64,000 nucleotides of DNA from Bacteroidetes bacterium UBA7674. GTDB taxonomy: Bacteria > Bacteroidota > Bacteroidia > Chitinophagales > Chitinophagaceae. The DNA is taken from NCBI GenBank assembly GCA_002483105.1, contig DLHG01000015.1, positions 1 through 64,000 on the forward strand, written 5' to 3'. A program made the position numbers and the translations under genes. Each line of letters opens with the position of its first letter. Position 1 is the first letter of the stretch. Positions 33,130-42,006 of the stretch are shown one piece after another. The notes beneath the pieces are model-generated. The model did no database searches, was not told where the DNA came from, and worked only from the letters and a program-made list of their open reading frames with translations.

Positions 33130-34392
33130 TTATCCCCTGATGATCTGTACAGGGTCAATTTTAGAAGCGCGTTTGGAAGGAAAGTACCCTGCTATCAATG
33201 TGGTGCAGAAGCCAAATAGCAATCCTATCATATAGTGAATGAGTTTGAAGTTAACCGGGAATGTTTCTATCCTGAAAAACGCAGCAGCCGGGAATGGTGC
33301 TTTAGACAGCAGGTAGCTGAAAAAGAATCCTATAATCAAACCCAACGCGCCACCCAGCACACCTATCATCAACGATTGTATCAGGAATATGGCGGTGATA
33401 TCACCTCCCTGAAAGCCCGTGGCCTTTAGTATAGCGATATCCTTCATCTTATTGATGATATTCATGTTCATGATATTGTATATGCCGAATCCGGCAACGG
33501 TCAGCAATGTGAGACATACTACTAAAGTCAACACACTACGGATACTATCGCCCGCACGAATAGATGCGTTAGCAGTCTCCCAATCTTCGATATACACATC
33601 TTCTATTTGATTTTCGAGTTTTGCCTTAAATGCCTTTGCCCCATTCACGTCTTTGAGTTTTACATTCAGGTCGGTGATGTATGAAGGGTCCTTCTGTAAT
33701 ATTTTTTGAACGGTAGCCAGTGTTGCATAGCTGCGGCTCTCATCCATTGCAGCGACACCATATGAGAATATACCGGCAACCTTTAGTGTCAGGTTATTAC
33801 CTTCCGGTGTGGTAACACTTACCCTGTCCCCTGTTGTCACGCCCATCTTTTCAGCTAGCCCCCTACCCATTACTATCAGGTCGCCACCTTTCAGCAGATC
33901 GTCGAGACTGCCCATATCCATCTTTTTGTCAAGGGCGAACAAAGCGACTTGCTTCCTGATGTCTATACCGTTGATAGTTCCGGGTATCTGTACAGGCCCA
34001 TTGTTGTAAAATACCTGGGTGGCTACCTGTGGTGCTACCCCAAGCACTTCCGGCATATTTTCCACTTTGCCCATCAGCTGAAGGCCATTCTTTATCCGGG
34101 GCATATCGTTCTTCGGCTTCTGGTGCTGCACTATATGCCAGTCATCTGCCCCTTCGGCTTTCGCCTCTGATATGATCTTCCTATCCTCTATCTCAATAGG
34201 TTTATAAATACGCACATGCGGCGTATTATCCATGGTAATGTCCTCCAGGAATTGATTAACACCCGTCATAAAGCTGATCATGATGATGAACATGGATATC
34301 CCGAACGTTACCCCCATCATGGCTATAATGCTCTGCTTCTTCTTCGTTACAAGATGCGTGAGCGCTATCCTGAATGATAATTTCCAGTTCAT
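33130..34392 (-). CDS. FtsX-like ABC permease, MacB/LolC type
   Basis: 420 residues. One N-terminal membrane helix (about 21-45), a periplasmic MacB-like core domain (about 50-275) and three C-terminal helices carrying the FtsX signature (LTVAGFGIYNIMNMNIINKMKDIAILKATGF). The C-terminus reads YFPSKRASKIDPVQIIRG, typical of MacB/LolC permeases. The ATPase is a separate gene. It overlaps the adaptor gene by 4 bp (ATGA). The substrate may be a lipid, peptide or macrolide-like compound; it cannot be read from the sequence. Confidence 0.93.
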   Translation of the reverse strand: MNWKLSFRIALTHLVTKKKQSIIAMMGVTFGISMFIIMISFMTGVNQFLEDITMDNTPHVRIYKPIEIEDRKIISEAKAEGADDWHIVQHQKPKNDMPRIKNGLQLMGKVENMPEVLGVAPQVATQVFYNNGPVQIPGTINGIDIRKQVALFALDKKMDMGSLDDLLKGGDLIVMGRGLAEKMGVTTGDRVSVTTPEGNNLTLKVAGIFSYGVAAMDESRSYATLATVQKILQKDPSYITDLNVKLKDVNGAKAFKAKLENQIEDVYIEDWETANASIRAGDSIRSVLTLVVCLTLLTVAGFGIYNIMNMNIINKMKDIAILKATGFQGGDITAIFLIQSLMIGVLGGALGLIIGFFFSYLLSKAPFPAAAFFRIETFPVNFKLIHYMIGLLFGFCTTLIAGYFPSKRASKIDPVQIIRG

Positions 34393-35477
34393 TTCTTTAT
34401 TATTATGGCTGACTGTTCAGTTAATCCCATCACCTCTACCCATTTATCATCTTCCAGTCCTTTTTGCACTTTTACCTTTTCTATTTCATCTCCTTTCTTT
34501 ATAAACAAGCTATCTCCTTTCAGCAATGCTTCTTTGGGTACCACCATTACACGTTTATTCTCTGAGATGATGATATTCGCCTCTACATTCAAGCCATAAG
34601 TTCCCAACGATGCCGTTTCCTCAAATTCTGCATCCACTTTAAAGGATTGTTCTACTTTGTTGAGCAGTGGATATATCTTGGTGATGTGTGCCGTAAAAAC
34701 TTTATCAGGATATGCGTCCATGCTCACCAGCACTTTTTGTCCCATATACACTTTACCCAGGTCATCTTCATCCACTAATAGTCTCGCTATCATCCTCCCT
34801 GCACCTATCAATGCCAGTGGCTGATTGGGAGTTATCAGTTCGCCGTCATTTTTGTATATATCATATATCCTGCCGTTGACAAAGCTTTTCAGCTTGCCTA
34901 CATTAGATTGGGCAGCAGCTATAGATAACTGGTTTTGTACTTGCTGCATTTGCAGATTATTGCTCAGGCGTTGTTGTTCCCATTGCTGGTTCAGGTTGTT
35001 ATAATCTTTTAGTGAAGACTGGTATTGCAGATAAAATTTCTCGTAGTTACTTTTTGAGATCGCCTGTTGCTCAAAAAGTGTTTTATACCGGATATACTGA
35101 AGACTATCCTGCTGCATTCTTATCCTTGCCACCTCTATGCGGCCTCTCAGCTCATTAAATGCGGGTGAATTACCGGAAACTGTAGGAGCTGTTTTTTGCA
35201 CCATTGCCTGCGCTCCCTGCTCCTGTACTTCACGTACCTCATTGCTTACAGTAAAAAGCATCTGGCCCTTGGTTACAGAATCTCCTTCTCCCACCAACGA
35301 CTGCACCAGGTAACCGTCTATACTGGAGACTACTTTGTACTCCTGCTCAGGCACTAATGTGCCTGACGCATATACCGCTGAGGTCAGCTCTTTGTAAACC
35401 GGGTGTATCTCCACTTGTTTCTCTTTGCACGCTGCCAGCGAGCTAAGCAGCAATATGGATGTAAGCTGTCGCTTCAT
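34389..35477 (-). CDS. Periplasmic adaptor lipoprotein of the MacA type
   Basis: 362 residues. The signal ends in a lipobox SSLAAC (Cys17). A lipoyl half-motif (SIDGYLVQSLVGEGDSVTKG) is followed by a long alpha-helical hairpin (about 110-205, Gln-rich, LQMQQVQNQLSIAAAQSNVG), the second lipoyl half (GRIYDIYKNDGELITPNQPL) and a beta-barrel domain (VLVSMDAYPDKVFTAHI). It connects the FtsX-like permease with the TolC-like channel. The gene order TolC, adaptor, permease, ATPase with 3-bp, overlapping and 9-bp junctions shows one operon. Confidence 0.92.
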   Translation of the reverse strand: MKRQLTSILLLSSLAACKEKQVEIHPVYKELTSAVYASGTLVPEQEYKVVSSIDGYLVQSLVGEGDSVTKGQMLFTVSNEVREVQEQGAQAMVQKTAPTVSGNSPAFNELRGRIEVARIRMQQDSLQYIRYKTLFEQQAISKSNYEKFYLQYQSSLKDYNNLNQQWEQQRLSNNLQMQQVQNQLSIAAAQSNVGKLKSFVNGRIYDIYKNDGELITPNQPLALIGAGRMIARLLVDEDDLGKVYMGQKVLVSMDAYPDKVFTAHITKIYPLLNKVEQSFKVDAEFEETASLGTYGLNVEANIIISENKRVMVVPKEALLKGDSLFIKKGDEIEKVKVQKGLEDDKWVEVMGLTEQSAIIIKK

Positions 35478-35480
35478 TTA

Positions 35481-36782
35481 TTAAAAGTTTTGAGTGCTTA
35501 GTAAATAATAGAGTACGCCATCAGTAAGATTCTGAAGATATTCCATCTTCGCCCTGTTGTACTCCATGAAAATATTATTGAATTCTACAAACTCCATCAG
35601 CCCTTCTTTCATATTCAACCTGGCTATGCGCAGGTTGTCCGATGTTGTTTGTACTTTTTGTTCCACTATAGTATGCTTACTATAGGCTGACACGTACATA
35701 TTATACCAGTCATTTTGTTGCTGGCTGAGCACTGCCGTAGCTTTCTCCTTTTCCAGGATAGCCGACTGCAACTGAAGGTTACTTTTCTTCTGCATTGACC
35801 TGTAGTAGTTCCCACGAAAAATGGGGAAATCTATACGTAAGCCAACATTACCGGTTTGAAATTCCACGTTCTGTCCACCGGTGGTGAATTTGCTTTGGAA
35901 ATTATATGCATAGCGGCTATTCAGGTTCAGCTTGGGTAAAGCCCCCTTCTTGCTCTCACTCAATGCCAACTCTGATACACGAACTTTCATATCTGCTTCC
36001 TGCCAACCCGGTCTATCGGTAATGGTTCCCGGTTGTTGTAAGGCAGGCCACTTAAAGTCTGCCAATAATCCATTTATTGATAAACTTCCGCCCGCTTGTA
36101 TGCTAAGAGAGCTATATAGCGCATTCAGATGTTGCTGAATATTCTTTTCATAGTCAACATCAGAGGTTTCAGTGCTCAATTTGAGGTTTAGCGAACGGTT
36201 GTAGTCTGCCGGGTCTAGTATTCCTGCATTCTTTCGGTCATTCAGTATTCGCATCAGTTCATTTACTGTTTCTATATTCTCGTCATTCAGCTTTGCCACT
36301 TCCCGGCTCACCAATAACTGGTAATACTGCTGTATCAGTTGTAGATGCAAATGCTCTAAAGCAGCTTTGCTACTCCATTTCGATTGCTCATACTGTGCTT
36401 TGGCCCGTTGCATCTGCGCCCATTTTTCCAGATCCACCACAGGAATACTTAACTCGGCACCCGCCTGGAAAACATAGGGCAATCCGAACTGAGCTTTGTA
36501 GTATGTACCCGGCGCACCACCGAGTACTTCAGCAGGAATAACCTGCGTGGGAATAAGAGGATAATAGTCGCCTGAGGTAAACACATTTACCTTTGGGTAC
36601 AGTGCTGATGACTGGATATTCATATCCTGTCTAGCAATTTCAGGCATCAATAATGCTTGCTTTGCTTCAGCGCTATGCTTATCTGCATAGTCCAACAACT
36701 CTTGCAAACTATTCACCTGCACTTGCCCCAAAAGGGGAAACGGCAACAGGAATAACGAAAATATAATATACACCAAACGCAT
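35481..36782 (-). CDS. TolC-family outer-membrane efflux protein
   Basis: About 433 residues from the ATG at 36782; an upstream in-frame ATG at 36809 would put nine residues before the signal peptide, so the shorter start is preferred. The signal peptide ends near LLGQVQV. Two repeats of long helices separated by beta-strands (LEHLHLQLIQQYYQLLVSREV and GLMEFVEFNNIFMEYNRAK as helix landmarks) give the TolC fold. It is the outer-membrane exit duct of the exporter and the first gene of the operon. No consensus promoter could be pinned down upstream. Confidence 0.9.
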   Translation of the reverse strand: MRLVYIIFSLFLLPFPLLGQVQVNSLQELLDYADKHSAEAKQALLMPEIARQDMNIQSSALYPKVNVFTSGDYYPLIPTQVIPAEVLGGAPGTYYKAQFGLPYVFQAGAELSIPVVDLEKWAQMQRAKAQYEQSKWSSKAALEHLHLQLIQQYYQLLVSREVAKLNDENIETVNELMRILNDRKNAGILDPADYNRSLNLKLSTETSDVDYEKNIQQHLNALYSSLSIQAGGSLSINGLLADFKWPALQQPGTITDRPGWQEADMKVRVSELALSESKKGALPKLNLNSRYAYNFQSKFTTGGQNVEFQTGNVGLRIDFPIFRGNYYRSMQKKSNLQLQSAILEKEKATAVLSQQQNDWYNMYVSAYSKHTIVEQKVQTTSDNLRIARLNMKEGLMEFVEFNNIFMEYNRAKMEYLQNLTDGVLYYLLSTQNF

Positions 36783-37134
36783 AGCGCTTATTTTTAGACA
36801 AATAGACAATAGGAATTACCGCTGTGCAAAAAAAATTCGGTGAAGCAGAAGAAATTTGCTGTGAAGCAGCATTTACTGTCGGTCATTATTTCACCTTCGC
36901 CACTTTATAGGCTGCTGGAGCCAGCTTGCAGGAAATACAGGCAAAAGATCGTGAGGAAACGTATAGCTATATCATCATAAAAGAGCCCATATCTTTCAAG
37001 AAGTACACTTTCCTGCCCTAAGGGTGTAAAAACAACAAAAAAATATCGCTTTTACCGTCTTTCGACGGTGTTTTCGTAAAAATGAAACTGGTATCTTCAT
37101 ACCCAACATTTTATTCACACCAAAATTATTTAAC
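36783..37134. other. Intergenic region between divergent transcription units
   Basis: 352 bp between the TolC-type operon and the lipoprotein operon. It must hold both promoters, but I see no convincing TTG/TAnnTTTG pair; a weak TATCTTCA lies at about 37092. On the plus strand the part at 36840-37020 reads as a loosely protein-like segment interrupted by a stop (ending EPISFKKYTFLP). It may be an eroded gene fragment; I cannot assign it. Confidence 0.4.
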
Positions 37135-37608
37135 ATGAAAAAAGTACTTTTTTTCGCAATGCTTGTGCTCTTAGCCTCATGCAAGGACAACTGCAACCCG
37201 CCAAAGGATCCGCCCAAAGACCCACCTACTCCAGGTACTGATGTCTCTTTCATCAATAAAGACACTGCCGACATCATGATCGAAAGTTACCTTGAGAGTA
37301 TTAGCAGGTCACCGGACACACAGCTTAACTGCCTCATAATAAATGCCGATAGCCTGAGATCATACCTCAATGATACTAGTATCAGGAATATAAAACTTAT
37401 GCTTGCCCACACTACTGCCTGGATAAACGCAGGTAACATGGGACGGCCGGCCCGCTACAAGCCAAATGCTTTCACTATCGTTTTAGCTGGATATAACAGC
37501 GCAGGAGATTATGTGTATTATAATGGGAATCAAGTAATGGATAATGCTATGCCTTGCCCTACTGATTGTCCGAATACAGGAACTGCACAACAAAGAATAC
37601 TTCCGTAA
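37135..37608 (+). CDS. Hypothetical lipoprotein
   Basis: 157 residues. The signal peptide MKKVLFFAMLVLLASC has lipobox Cys16, followed by a Pro-rich linker with a short repeat (PPKDPPKDPPTP). The body (about 40-157) carries Asn/Asp-rich helical segments and CPTDCPNTG near the end. No family recognised. The next three genes follow at 6 bp or with overlap, so the lipoprotein is part of a four-gene unit with a membrane protein, a kinase and a regulator. It may be the sensed or sensing surface component; this is inference from gene order only. Confidence 0.72.
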   Translation: MKKVLFFAMLVLLASCKDNCNPPKDPPKDPPTPGTDVSFINKDTADIMIESYLESISRSPDTQLNCLIINADSLRSYLNDTSIRNIKLMLAHTTAWINAGNMGRPARYKPNAFTIVLAGYNSAGDYVYYNGNQVMDNAMPCPTDCPNTGTAQQRILP

Positions 37609-37614
37609 TAACAG

Positions 37615-38262
37615 ATGCTTCAACTCCAGTTATATTATTCCTATTTGTTTGTGCTACTAATAGCAACAATATCTTCATTGAAAAGGTCCAAAAACAAGAG
37701 TATTGAGAGCATGCTTCTCTCAATACTCTTATTTTGCACTTTGGTCAGTGAAGTAGCCGCATTGATTTTGATTGTGAAATATAAAAACAACAGTTTTGGT
37801 TATCACATCTTCAATCCCATTCAGTTTCTTCTTATCTGCCTTTATTACAATAGAATAATACCTGAATTCAAAAAGTACCACATAGGTATAATACTCGGCA
37901 TTATTGGGTTACTATTCGGAATTGTAAACACGCTTTTTATTCAGAGTTTTAATACATTCAATTCCAATTATCTACTTTTCGAAAGTGTCTCAATAATTAT
38001 GATGTCGCTTCACTTTTTCTATTCTTTACTAAAAACCGATAAAGCGAATATATTGAACTACCAGCACTTCTGGATTTGCCTTACATTTCTCTTGTTCTGG
38101 AGTATTACATACACAAACTGGGGATTAATACATGTCTTCAGTAGTCAAATGTACAAAAGACCACCTATTCTTAGTTTAATATTGATTTCAGTAAATATTG
38201 TTACTTATTCAAGTTTTGCAGCAATATTCATTCTTGCTAAAAAGAATAAATTATCTCAATGA
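37615..38262 (+). CDS. Polytopic membrane protein of a two-component operon
   Basis: 215 residues with about six membrane helices (roughly 5-20, 32-53, 67-79, 88-110, 122-139 and 148-170, plus a last one 185-207). No enzymatic motif. Similar multi-helix proteins precede NarX-like kinases in many Bacteroidota and are thought to be membrane sensor or input modules. The kinase gene overlaps its 3' end by 4 bp (ATGA), which supports a direct functional pair. Family unassigned. Confidence 0.75.
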   Translation: MLQLQLYYSYLFVLLIATISSLKRSKNKSIESMLLSILLFCTLVSEVAALILIVKYKNNSFGYHIFNPIQFLLICLYYNRIIPEFKKYHIGIILGIIGLLFGIVNTLFIQSFNTFNSNYLLFESVSIIMMSLHFFYSLLKTDKANILNYQHFWICLTFLLFWSITYTNWGLIHVFSSQMYKRPPILSLILISVNIVTYSSFAAIFILAKKNKLSQ

Positions 38263-39047
38263 CAACAAGTCCACTTATTCCTATTCTTATATCCAGCACA
38301 GCGCTTATTACGCTATTCGCTGTGTATTTTATTATTTTCCTCACTGTCCATAAAAACAAGCAACGGCAGAATGCAGTAGAGAAACAACGCTTACAACACC
38401 AGTACGAAAGCCAATTACTGAATAGTCGCCTGGAGATACAGGAAGAAACGCTCAACAGGGTATCTATGGAGATACACGATAACATTTGCCAGAATCTAGG
38501 CGCTATCAAGCATCAATTATCCGGCATCATCCAAAACCCGGAACCACAATTAAGTCTCCTGGGTGATCTTTCAACATCTTTATCCGGGAGTATTTCCCAA
38601 TTACGGGATGTGAGCCATATACTCAACAAGAACCATATTCACATTATCGGGTTGCTCACCGCGATAGAAGAAGAGATCAATTTTCAGCGTTCCTTACATC
38701 CTGTCACTTTTCAACTGGATGTTCAGGGCGACAATGACAATCTGCCCGACAACACAGAACTCTTGCTGTTCAGGGTAATGCAGGAAGCTATATCAAACAG
38801 TATAAAGCATGGAAATGCTACAGCGATCAATATTTCTATCAATTATGCTCCCGATAAGTTTGAAATGAATATCAAAGACAATGGGAGCGGCTTCGATATG
38901 AATCACCATGATGCCAGCAAAGGCATCGGGCTTCTGAACATGAGACAACGAATTGAACTGGTAAAAGGAAACATCAGTATCACCTCCGCCCCACAGCAGG
39001 GTACAGAAATAAAAATATCAATTACCCATAAATACACTTTAGCATGA
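38259..39047 (+). CDS. NarX/DesK-type sensor histidine kinase
   Basis: 262 residues. One N-terminal membrane helix (about 8-30), then a coiled helix leading to the HisKA_3 phosphoacceptor His73 in MEIHDNICQNLGAIK. The HATPase domain shows VMQEAISNSIKHG (N-box), DNGSGFDMNHH and GIGLLNMRQRIELVKG. With no own sensor domain it probably receives its signal from the membrane protein encoded just upstream. The next gene overlaps by 4 bp and encodes its LuxR-type regulator. Confidence 0.92.
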   Translation: MTTSPLIPILISSTALITLFAVYFIIFLTVHKNKQRQNAVEKQRLQHQYESQLLNSRLEIQEETLNRVSMEIHDNICQNLGAIKHQLSGIIQNPEPQLSLLGDLSTSLSGSISQLRDVSHILNKNHIHIIGLLTAIEEEINFQRSLHPVTFQLDVQGDNDNLPDNTELLLFRVMQEAISNSIKHGNATAINISINYAPDKFEMNIKDNGSGFDMNHHDASKGIGLLNMRQRIELVKGNISITSAPQQGTEIKISITHKYTLA

Positions 39048-39736
39048 TAAATATCGCAATAGCCGACGACCACACACTTATCAGGAAAGGCATCGTGGAG
39101 ATAATTTCCTCTTTCAAGCAATACAACGTTATCATTGAAGCAGGCAATGGTGCGGAATTGCTCAATGGAATAAATGAGTCGGAAACTCCACCTGACATAT
39201 GCATCCTGGATATAAGTATGCCCGTGATGAACGGATACGAAACACTGAAAATAATCAAACGCACCTGGCCGGACATGAAGGTGTTGGTGCTGACCATGTT
39301 CAATAATGAGTTCAGCATACTAAAGATGGTATTGGGTGGTGCAAGAGGGTATTTACTGAAAGATTGTACGCCCAACGAGCTGGAACTTGCACTCAACAAT
39401 CTGTACCACTACAACCTGCACCACTCGGAACTCGTTCCGGAGGATATGTTTGCCGAAGGAAAACGTAAACGACTGGAACCTCACCAGAAGATCACTGACA
39501 AGGATCTCATATTCCTGAAGTACTGCTGCACTGAGCTGCACTATCGAGAAATAGCCGAGCATATGGAAGTGAGTGTACGTACCATACATACATACCGTGA
39601 CAACTTATTCGATAAACTAGGGCTTAAAACACGTATCGGGCTCGTGATGTATGCCACAAGCATAGGAGTAATACCTATTGAGCAGCACAAGATCCCTAAA
39701 AAGATAAAACCTGTTGATGACCAACCAGATGAGTAA
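39044..39736 (+). CDS. NarL/LuxR-type response regulator
   Basis: 230 residues. The receiver has Asp8-Asp9, phosphoacceptor Asp56 (CILDISMPVMNG), Thr in VLTMF and Lys in YLLKDC, all intact. The C-terminal LuxR helix-turn-helix includes LHYREIAEHMEVSVRTIHTY and a further FDKLGLKTR. It is the cognate regulator of the kinase encoded just before it. Unlike the similar protein at 18992-19741, all phosphorylation residues are conserved. A strong terminator follows. Confidence 0.93.
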   Translation: MINIAIADDHTLIRKGIVEIISSFKQYNVIIEAGNGAELLNGINESETPPDICILDISMPVMNGYETLKIIKRTWPDMKVLVLTMFNNEFSILKMVLGGARGYLLKDCTPNELELALNNLYHYNLHHSELVPEDMFAEGKRKRLEPHQKITDKDLIFLKYCCTELHYREIAEHMEVSVRTIHTYRDNLFDKLGLKTRIGLVMYATSIGVIPIEQHKIPKKIKPVDDQPDE

Positions 39737-39741
39737 AAACA

Positions 39742-39767
39742 AAAATGCTCCCGATCGGGAGCATTTT
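39742..39767 (+). terminator. Intrinsic terminator of the lipoprotein/two-component operon
   Basis: Perfect palindromic stem: arm AAAATGCTCCCGA with its complement, ending in TTTTCTTTT, 6 bp after the stop codon at 39736. The remaining 138 bp up to 39905 hold no gene. Confidence 0.85.
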
Positions 39768-39904
39768 CTTTTGCAGCGCTTTAAGCGGAAAGAGAGGCTA
39801 GTGAACCTACTCTGCTAATATGTTGATTATCAATAAAAATCCGTCTTCAAATTGCTACTCACACTAAACTAATACGCTATTAAGCTACGGCTTTTGACTG
39901 GATT

Positions 39905-41149
39905 TTATTGTATCACTACTTTTGTAAACATGCGGCTATTATCTTCATCAATAATTTTTAAGTAATACATACCTCTTGGTAAAGTATTCCGATTGATAAT
40001 AAAGGTGTCACCGTATAAATGGTCAAAACGCTGTTCAGCCATACCGTAGCTGTTGTAGATAATCAGTGAAGCGTTTACAAGAGTTTCAGTTACACTTATC
40101 GTAGCCGTTGTAGAAAAAGGATTGGGATACACAGTCGTAATAGTGTTCAGATACTCATTTGATCGCACACCGAGATCAACAGTCCTTTTTAGCAACACTC
40201 CAGAGTCGCCAACGACATAACATTGACCACCATCTGTACAGGAAATACCATTCAGTTTCTTGGTAGTTCCAGACACCTCAGATTGCCAAGTTGCACCACC
40301 ATTCGTTGTTTTCAGAATTGTGCCGCTAGCACCTGTAACGTAGCAAATGTTGTCATTCAAACAATGAATATCAGAAAAGAAAAATGGATCTGTTACCGAT
40401 GCGGTATATATGACACTCCAGGTGTCTCCCATGTCTGTTGATTTGATAATTACGGGCGAGTTCGTCATGCTAGCACCAATTGCGTATCCAACCATTTCTG
40501 AGGGGAAGTCCAAAGCATATGTTCCATATAGATTTGACACATCCGTCCATGTTAGTCCACCGTTCGTTGTCTTTGCTATTTTAGGGCCGTACCAACCGGC
40601 AATGAACCCAGTATCTTTGTTCAGGAAGAAGATAGCGTCAATAACTGCGTTAGCGGAGCCAGTATTCTGTGTTGTCCAGGAATTACCACCGTCTACAGTT
40701 TTGTGAATGTAAAACCCGTCACCACTGCCATAGTATCCAACATTTTCATCTACAAAGAACAAACCTTTTTGGATACTGGAAGGAAAATTGAAAGCAACAT
40801 CTGTCCAGGAGACACCACCATTTATTGTCTTTCGCATAGCAGTTGCACCGATCATGCTGCCGGTTGTTATTACAAAACCTACGTTTTCATTCAAAAAACA
40901 AGACGTTGCCGGGCACATTTCTGAGCTTATGCTCCCATTCCAGCTACCACCACTATCATTAGTGTAGTACAAGCCATTCATTGACCACGAAGATTGATAT
41001 AGGTCGCATTCTGTGATAAAAGCTTTCTGTCCAGAAACATAAGAAATAGCTTTTAGGTTGTTAGAAGTTACAAATGATGTATCTGGTTGCCATTGCGCTT
41101 CAAGAATAACCGGGAAGAAAACACTAACTACTAGTAATGTGACTTTCAT
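39905..41149 (-). CDS. T9SS-exported YCF48-like beta-propeller protein
   Basis: 414 residues. The signal peptide ends near ILEAQW (about 19). Six or so BNR/YCF48-like blades carry the repeated TxDGGxSW or TTNGGxTW motif (YTNDSGGSWNG, KTINGGVSWTD, KTVDGGNSWTT, KTTNGGLTWTD, KSTDMGDTWSV, KTTNGGATWQS). A C-terminal type A sorting domain (about 335-414) has VYPNPFSTTATI and GMYYLKI. It is thus secreted through the type IX system to the surface; the ligand is unknown. A near-consensus CACCTTTG lies about 30 bp upstream. It stands alone, between the LuxR operon and the copper locus. Confidence 0.9.
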   Translation of the reverse strand: MKVTLLVVSVFFPVILEAQWQPDTSFVTSNNLKAISYVSGQKAFITECDLYQSSWSMNGLYYTNDSGGSWNGSISSEMCPATSCFLNENVGFVITTGSMIGATAMRKTINGGVSWTDVAFNFPSSIQKGLFFVDENVGYYGSGDGFYIHKTVDGGNSWTTQNTGSANAVIDAIFFLNKDTGFIAGWYGPKIAKTTNGGLTWTDVSNLYGTYALDFPSEMVGYAIGASMTNSPVIIKSTDMGDTWSVIYTASVTDPFFFSDIHCLNDNICYVTGASGTILKTTNGGATWQSEVSGTTKKLNGISCTDGGQCYVVGDSGVLLKRTVDLGVRSNEYLNTITTVYPNPFSTTATISVTETLVNASLIIYNSYGMAEQRFDHLYGDTFIINRNTLPRGMYYLKIIDEDNSRMFTKVVIQ

Positions 41150-41377
41150 ATTCAGGAGATTGAATTAGTCTTGCTAATACAAAGGTGAACGTAATAACTC
41201 AGGGAGAATAGGACTAAATGGAATAAGTCTGGTACTTCTGTCCTCTTCTTATAGAATTTTGGAAAAAATTTACATAATTATGGTTTAACGATACCTCCGC
41301 ACTTTGAAAAGAATTGCAGGGAAATCATTCATTACAGAGATATGTGATCAATGTCTACCTTTAAGTAAATTGATTGC

Positions 41378-41461
41378 ATGAAAAATATTTAACTTATCAC
41401 ACTCATACTATTTAGCGTATCTTCTGTTGCGCAAACCATTACTTCGTCAGCGTTTTTTTGA
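41378..41461 (+). pseudogene. Remnant 5' end of an exported-protein gene
   Basis: An ATG opens MKNI, then an in-frame TAA, then LITLILFSVSSVAQ and about nine more residues before a TGA, all in one frame. It reads as a signal peptide with one codon mutated to a stop, followed by a truncation. A promoter-like TACCTTTA lies 15 bp upstream of the ATG (41356-41363). It is the only gene-like content of the 361-bp gap before the copper locus. Confidence 0.5.
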
Positions 41462-41492
41462 CTGAAGTCATCGCAAAATTCTAAATATTAAC

Positions 41493-41500
41493 TATCTTTA
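41493..41500 (+). promoter_or_regulatory. -7-like box before the copper locus
   Basis: TATCTTTA, one base from TAnnTTTG, 10 bp before the GTG at 41511. No -33 TTG is visible, so an activator such as the AraC-type regulator of the locus may be needed. Confidence 0.35.
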
Positions 41501-41510
41501 TCCTATTACG

Positions 41511-41903
41511 GTGAGAAAATTACTAGCCATAACACTTTTGGTATGCTATATGCTCTGTGCATTTGGCATTACATTTTCATTTCACCACTGTAAGGGGAAA
41601 CTTCGCTATGTAAGCGTACACTCGGAGAAGAAGAAAAAGTGTTGCAAGGGTAAGAAAATGCCTAAAGGTTGCTGTAAAGATGTAAAGGTTGCATTCAAAA
41701 AAGCAGACGATAAATCTCAATCTTTTTTAACATTTAAGCCAGCAAGTGAGGCGCCACAAGTGATACTCACTGAGCCTCCGGCACAAGTAATACCGACGGT
41801 TCATTATCAGTCAGTCACTACTACCAAGAAGCTATTGCGGCCACCTCCAGTCCGAACGGCAGGCGTTCCGCTCTACATATCGTACTCGGTATATCTCATT
41901 TGA
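41511..41903 (+). CDS. HYC_CC_PP family protein
   Basis: 130 residues from a GTG start. A signal peptide or membrane helix (about 4-24) is followed by the family's name-giving elements: HHCKGKLRYVSV, paired cysteines KKCCKGKKMPKGCCKD and a late Pro-rich part (RPPPV). The His/Cys-rich segment strongly suggests metal binding at the outer face of the membrane, and the family is typically found with copper or other metal genes in Bacteroidota. It is the first gene of the copper locus; a hairpin follows it, so its expression may exceed that of downstream genes. Confidence 0.85.
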   Translation: MRKLLAITLLVCYMLCAFGITFSFHHCKGKLRYVSVHSEKKKKCCKGKKMPKGCCKDVKVAFKKADDKSQSFLTFKPASEAPQVILTEPPAQVIPTVHYQSVTTTKKLLRPPPVRTAGVPLYISYSVYLI

Positions 41904-41911
41904 TATTTCTA

Positions 41912-41933
41912 GCTCGTGCCTCTGGCAGCGAGC
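41912..41933 (+). terminator. Hairpin between the first two copper-locus genes
   Basis: Stem GCTCG-TGCC / GGCA-CGAGC with one bulged G and a 3-base loop, followed by TACTTTCTTT. It starts 9 bp after the HYC_CC_PP stop and could be a terminator or a partial attenuator for the genes behind it. Confidence 0.5.
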
Positions 41934-42006
41934 ATACTTTCTTTACGCTATCCATTCGATAGTGTCTTTCCATGTATTCATTAATCTAAAACTAAAATAT
42001 CGTAAG

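Noticed and set aside
36840..37020. Protein-like segment upstream of the lipoprotein operon
   Set aside because: One frame ends in a plausible peptide (EPISFKKYTFLP), but it is interrupted by a stop and has no start or recognisable family. Not enough to call a pseudogene.
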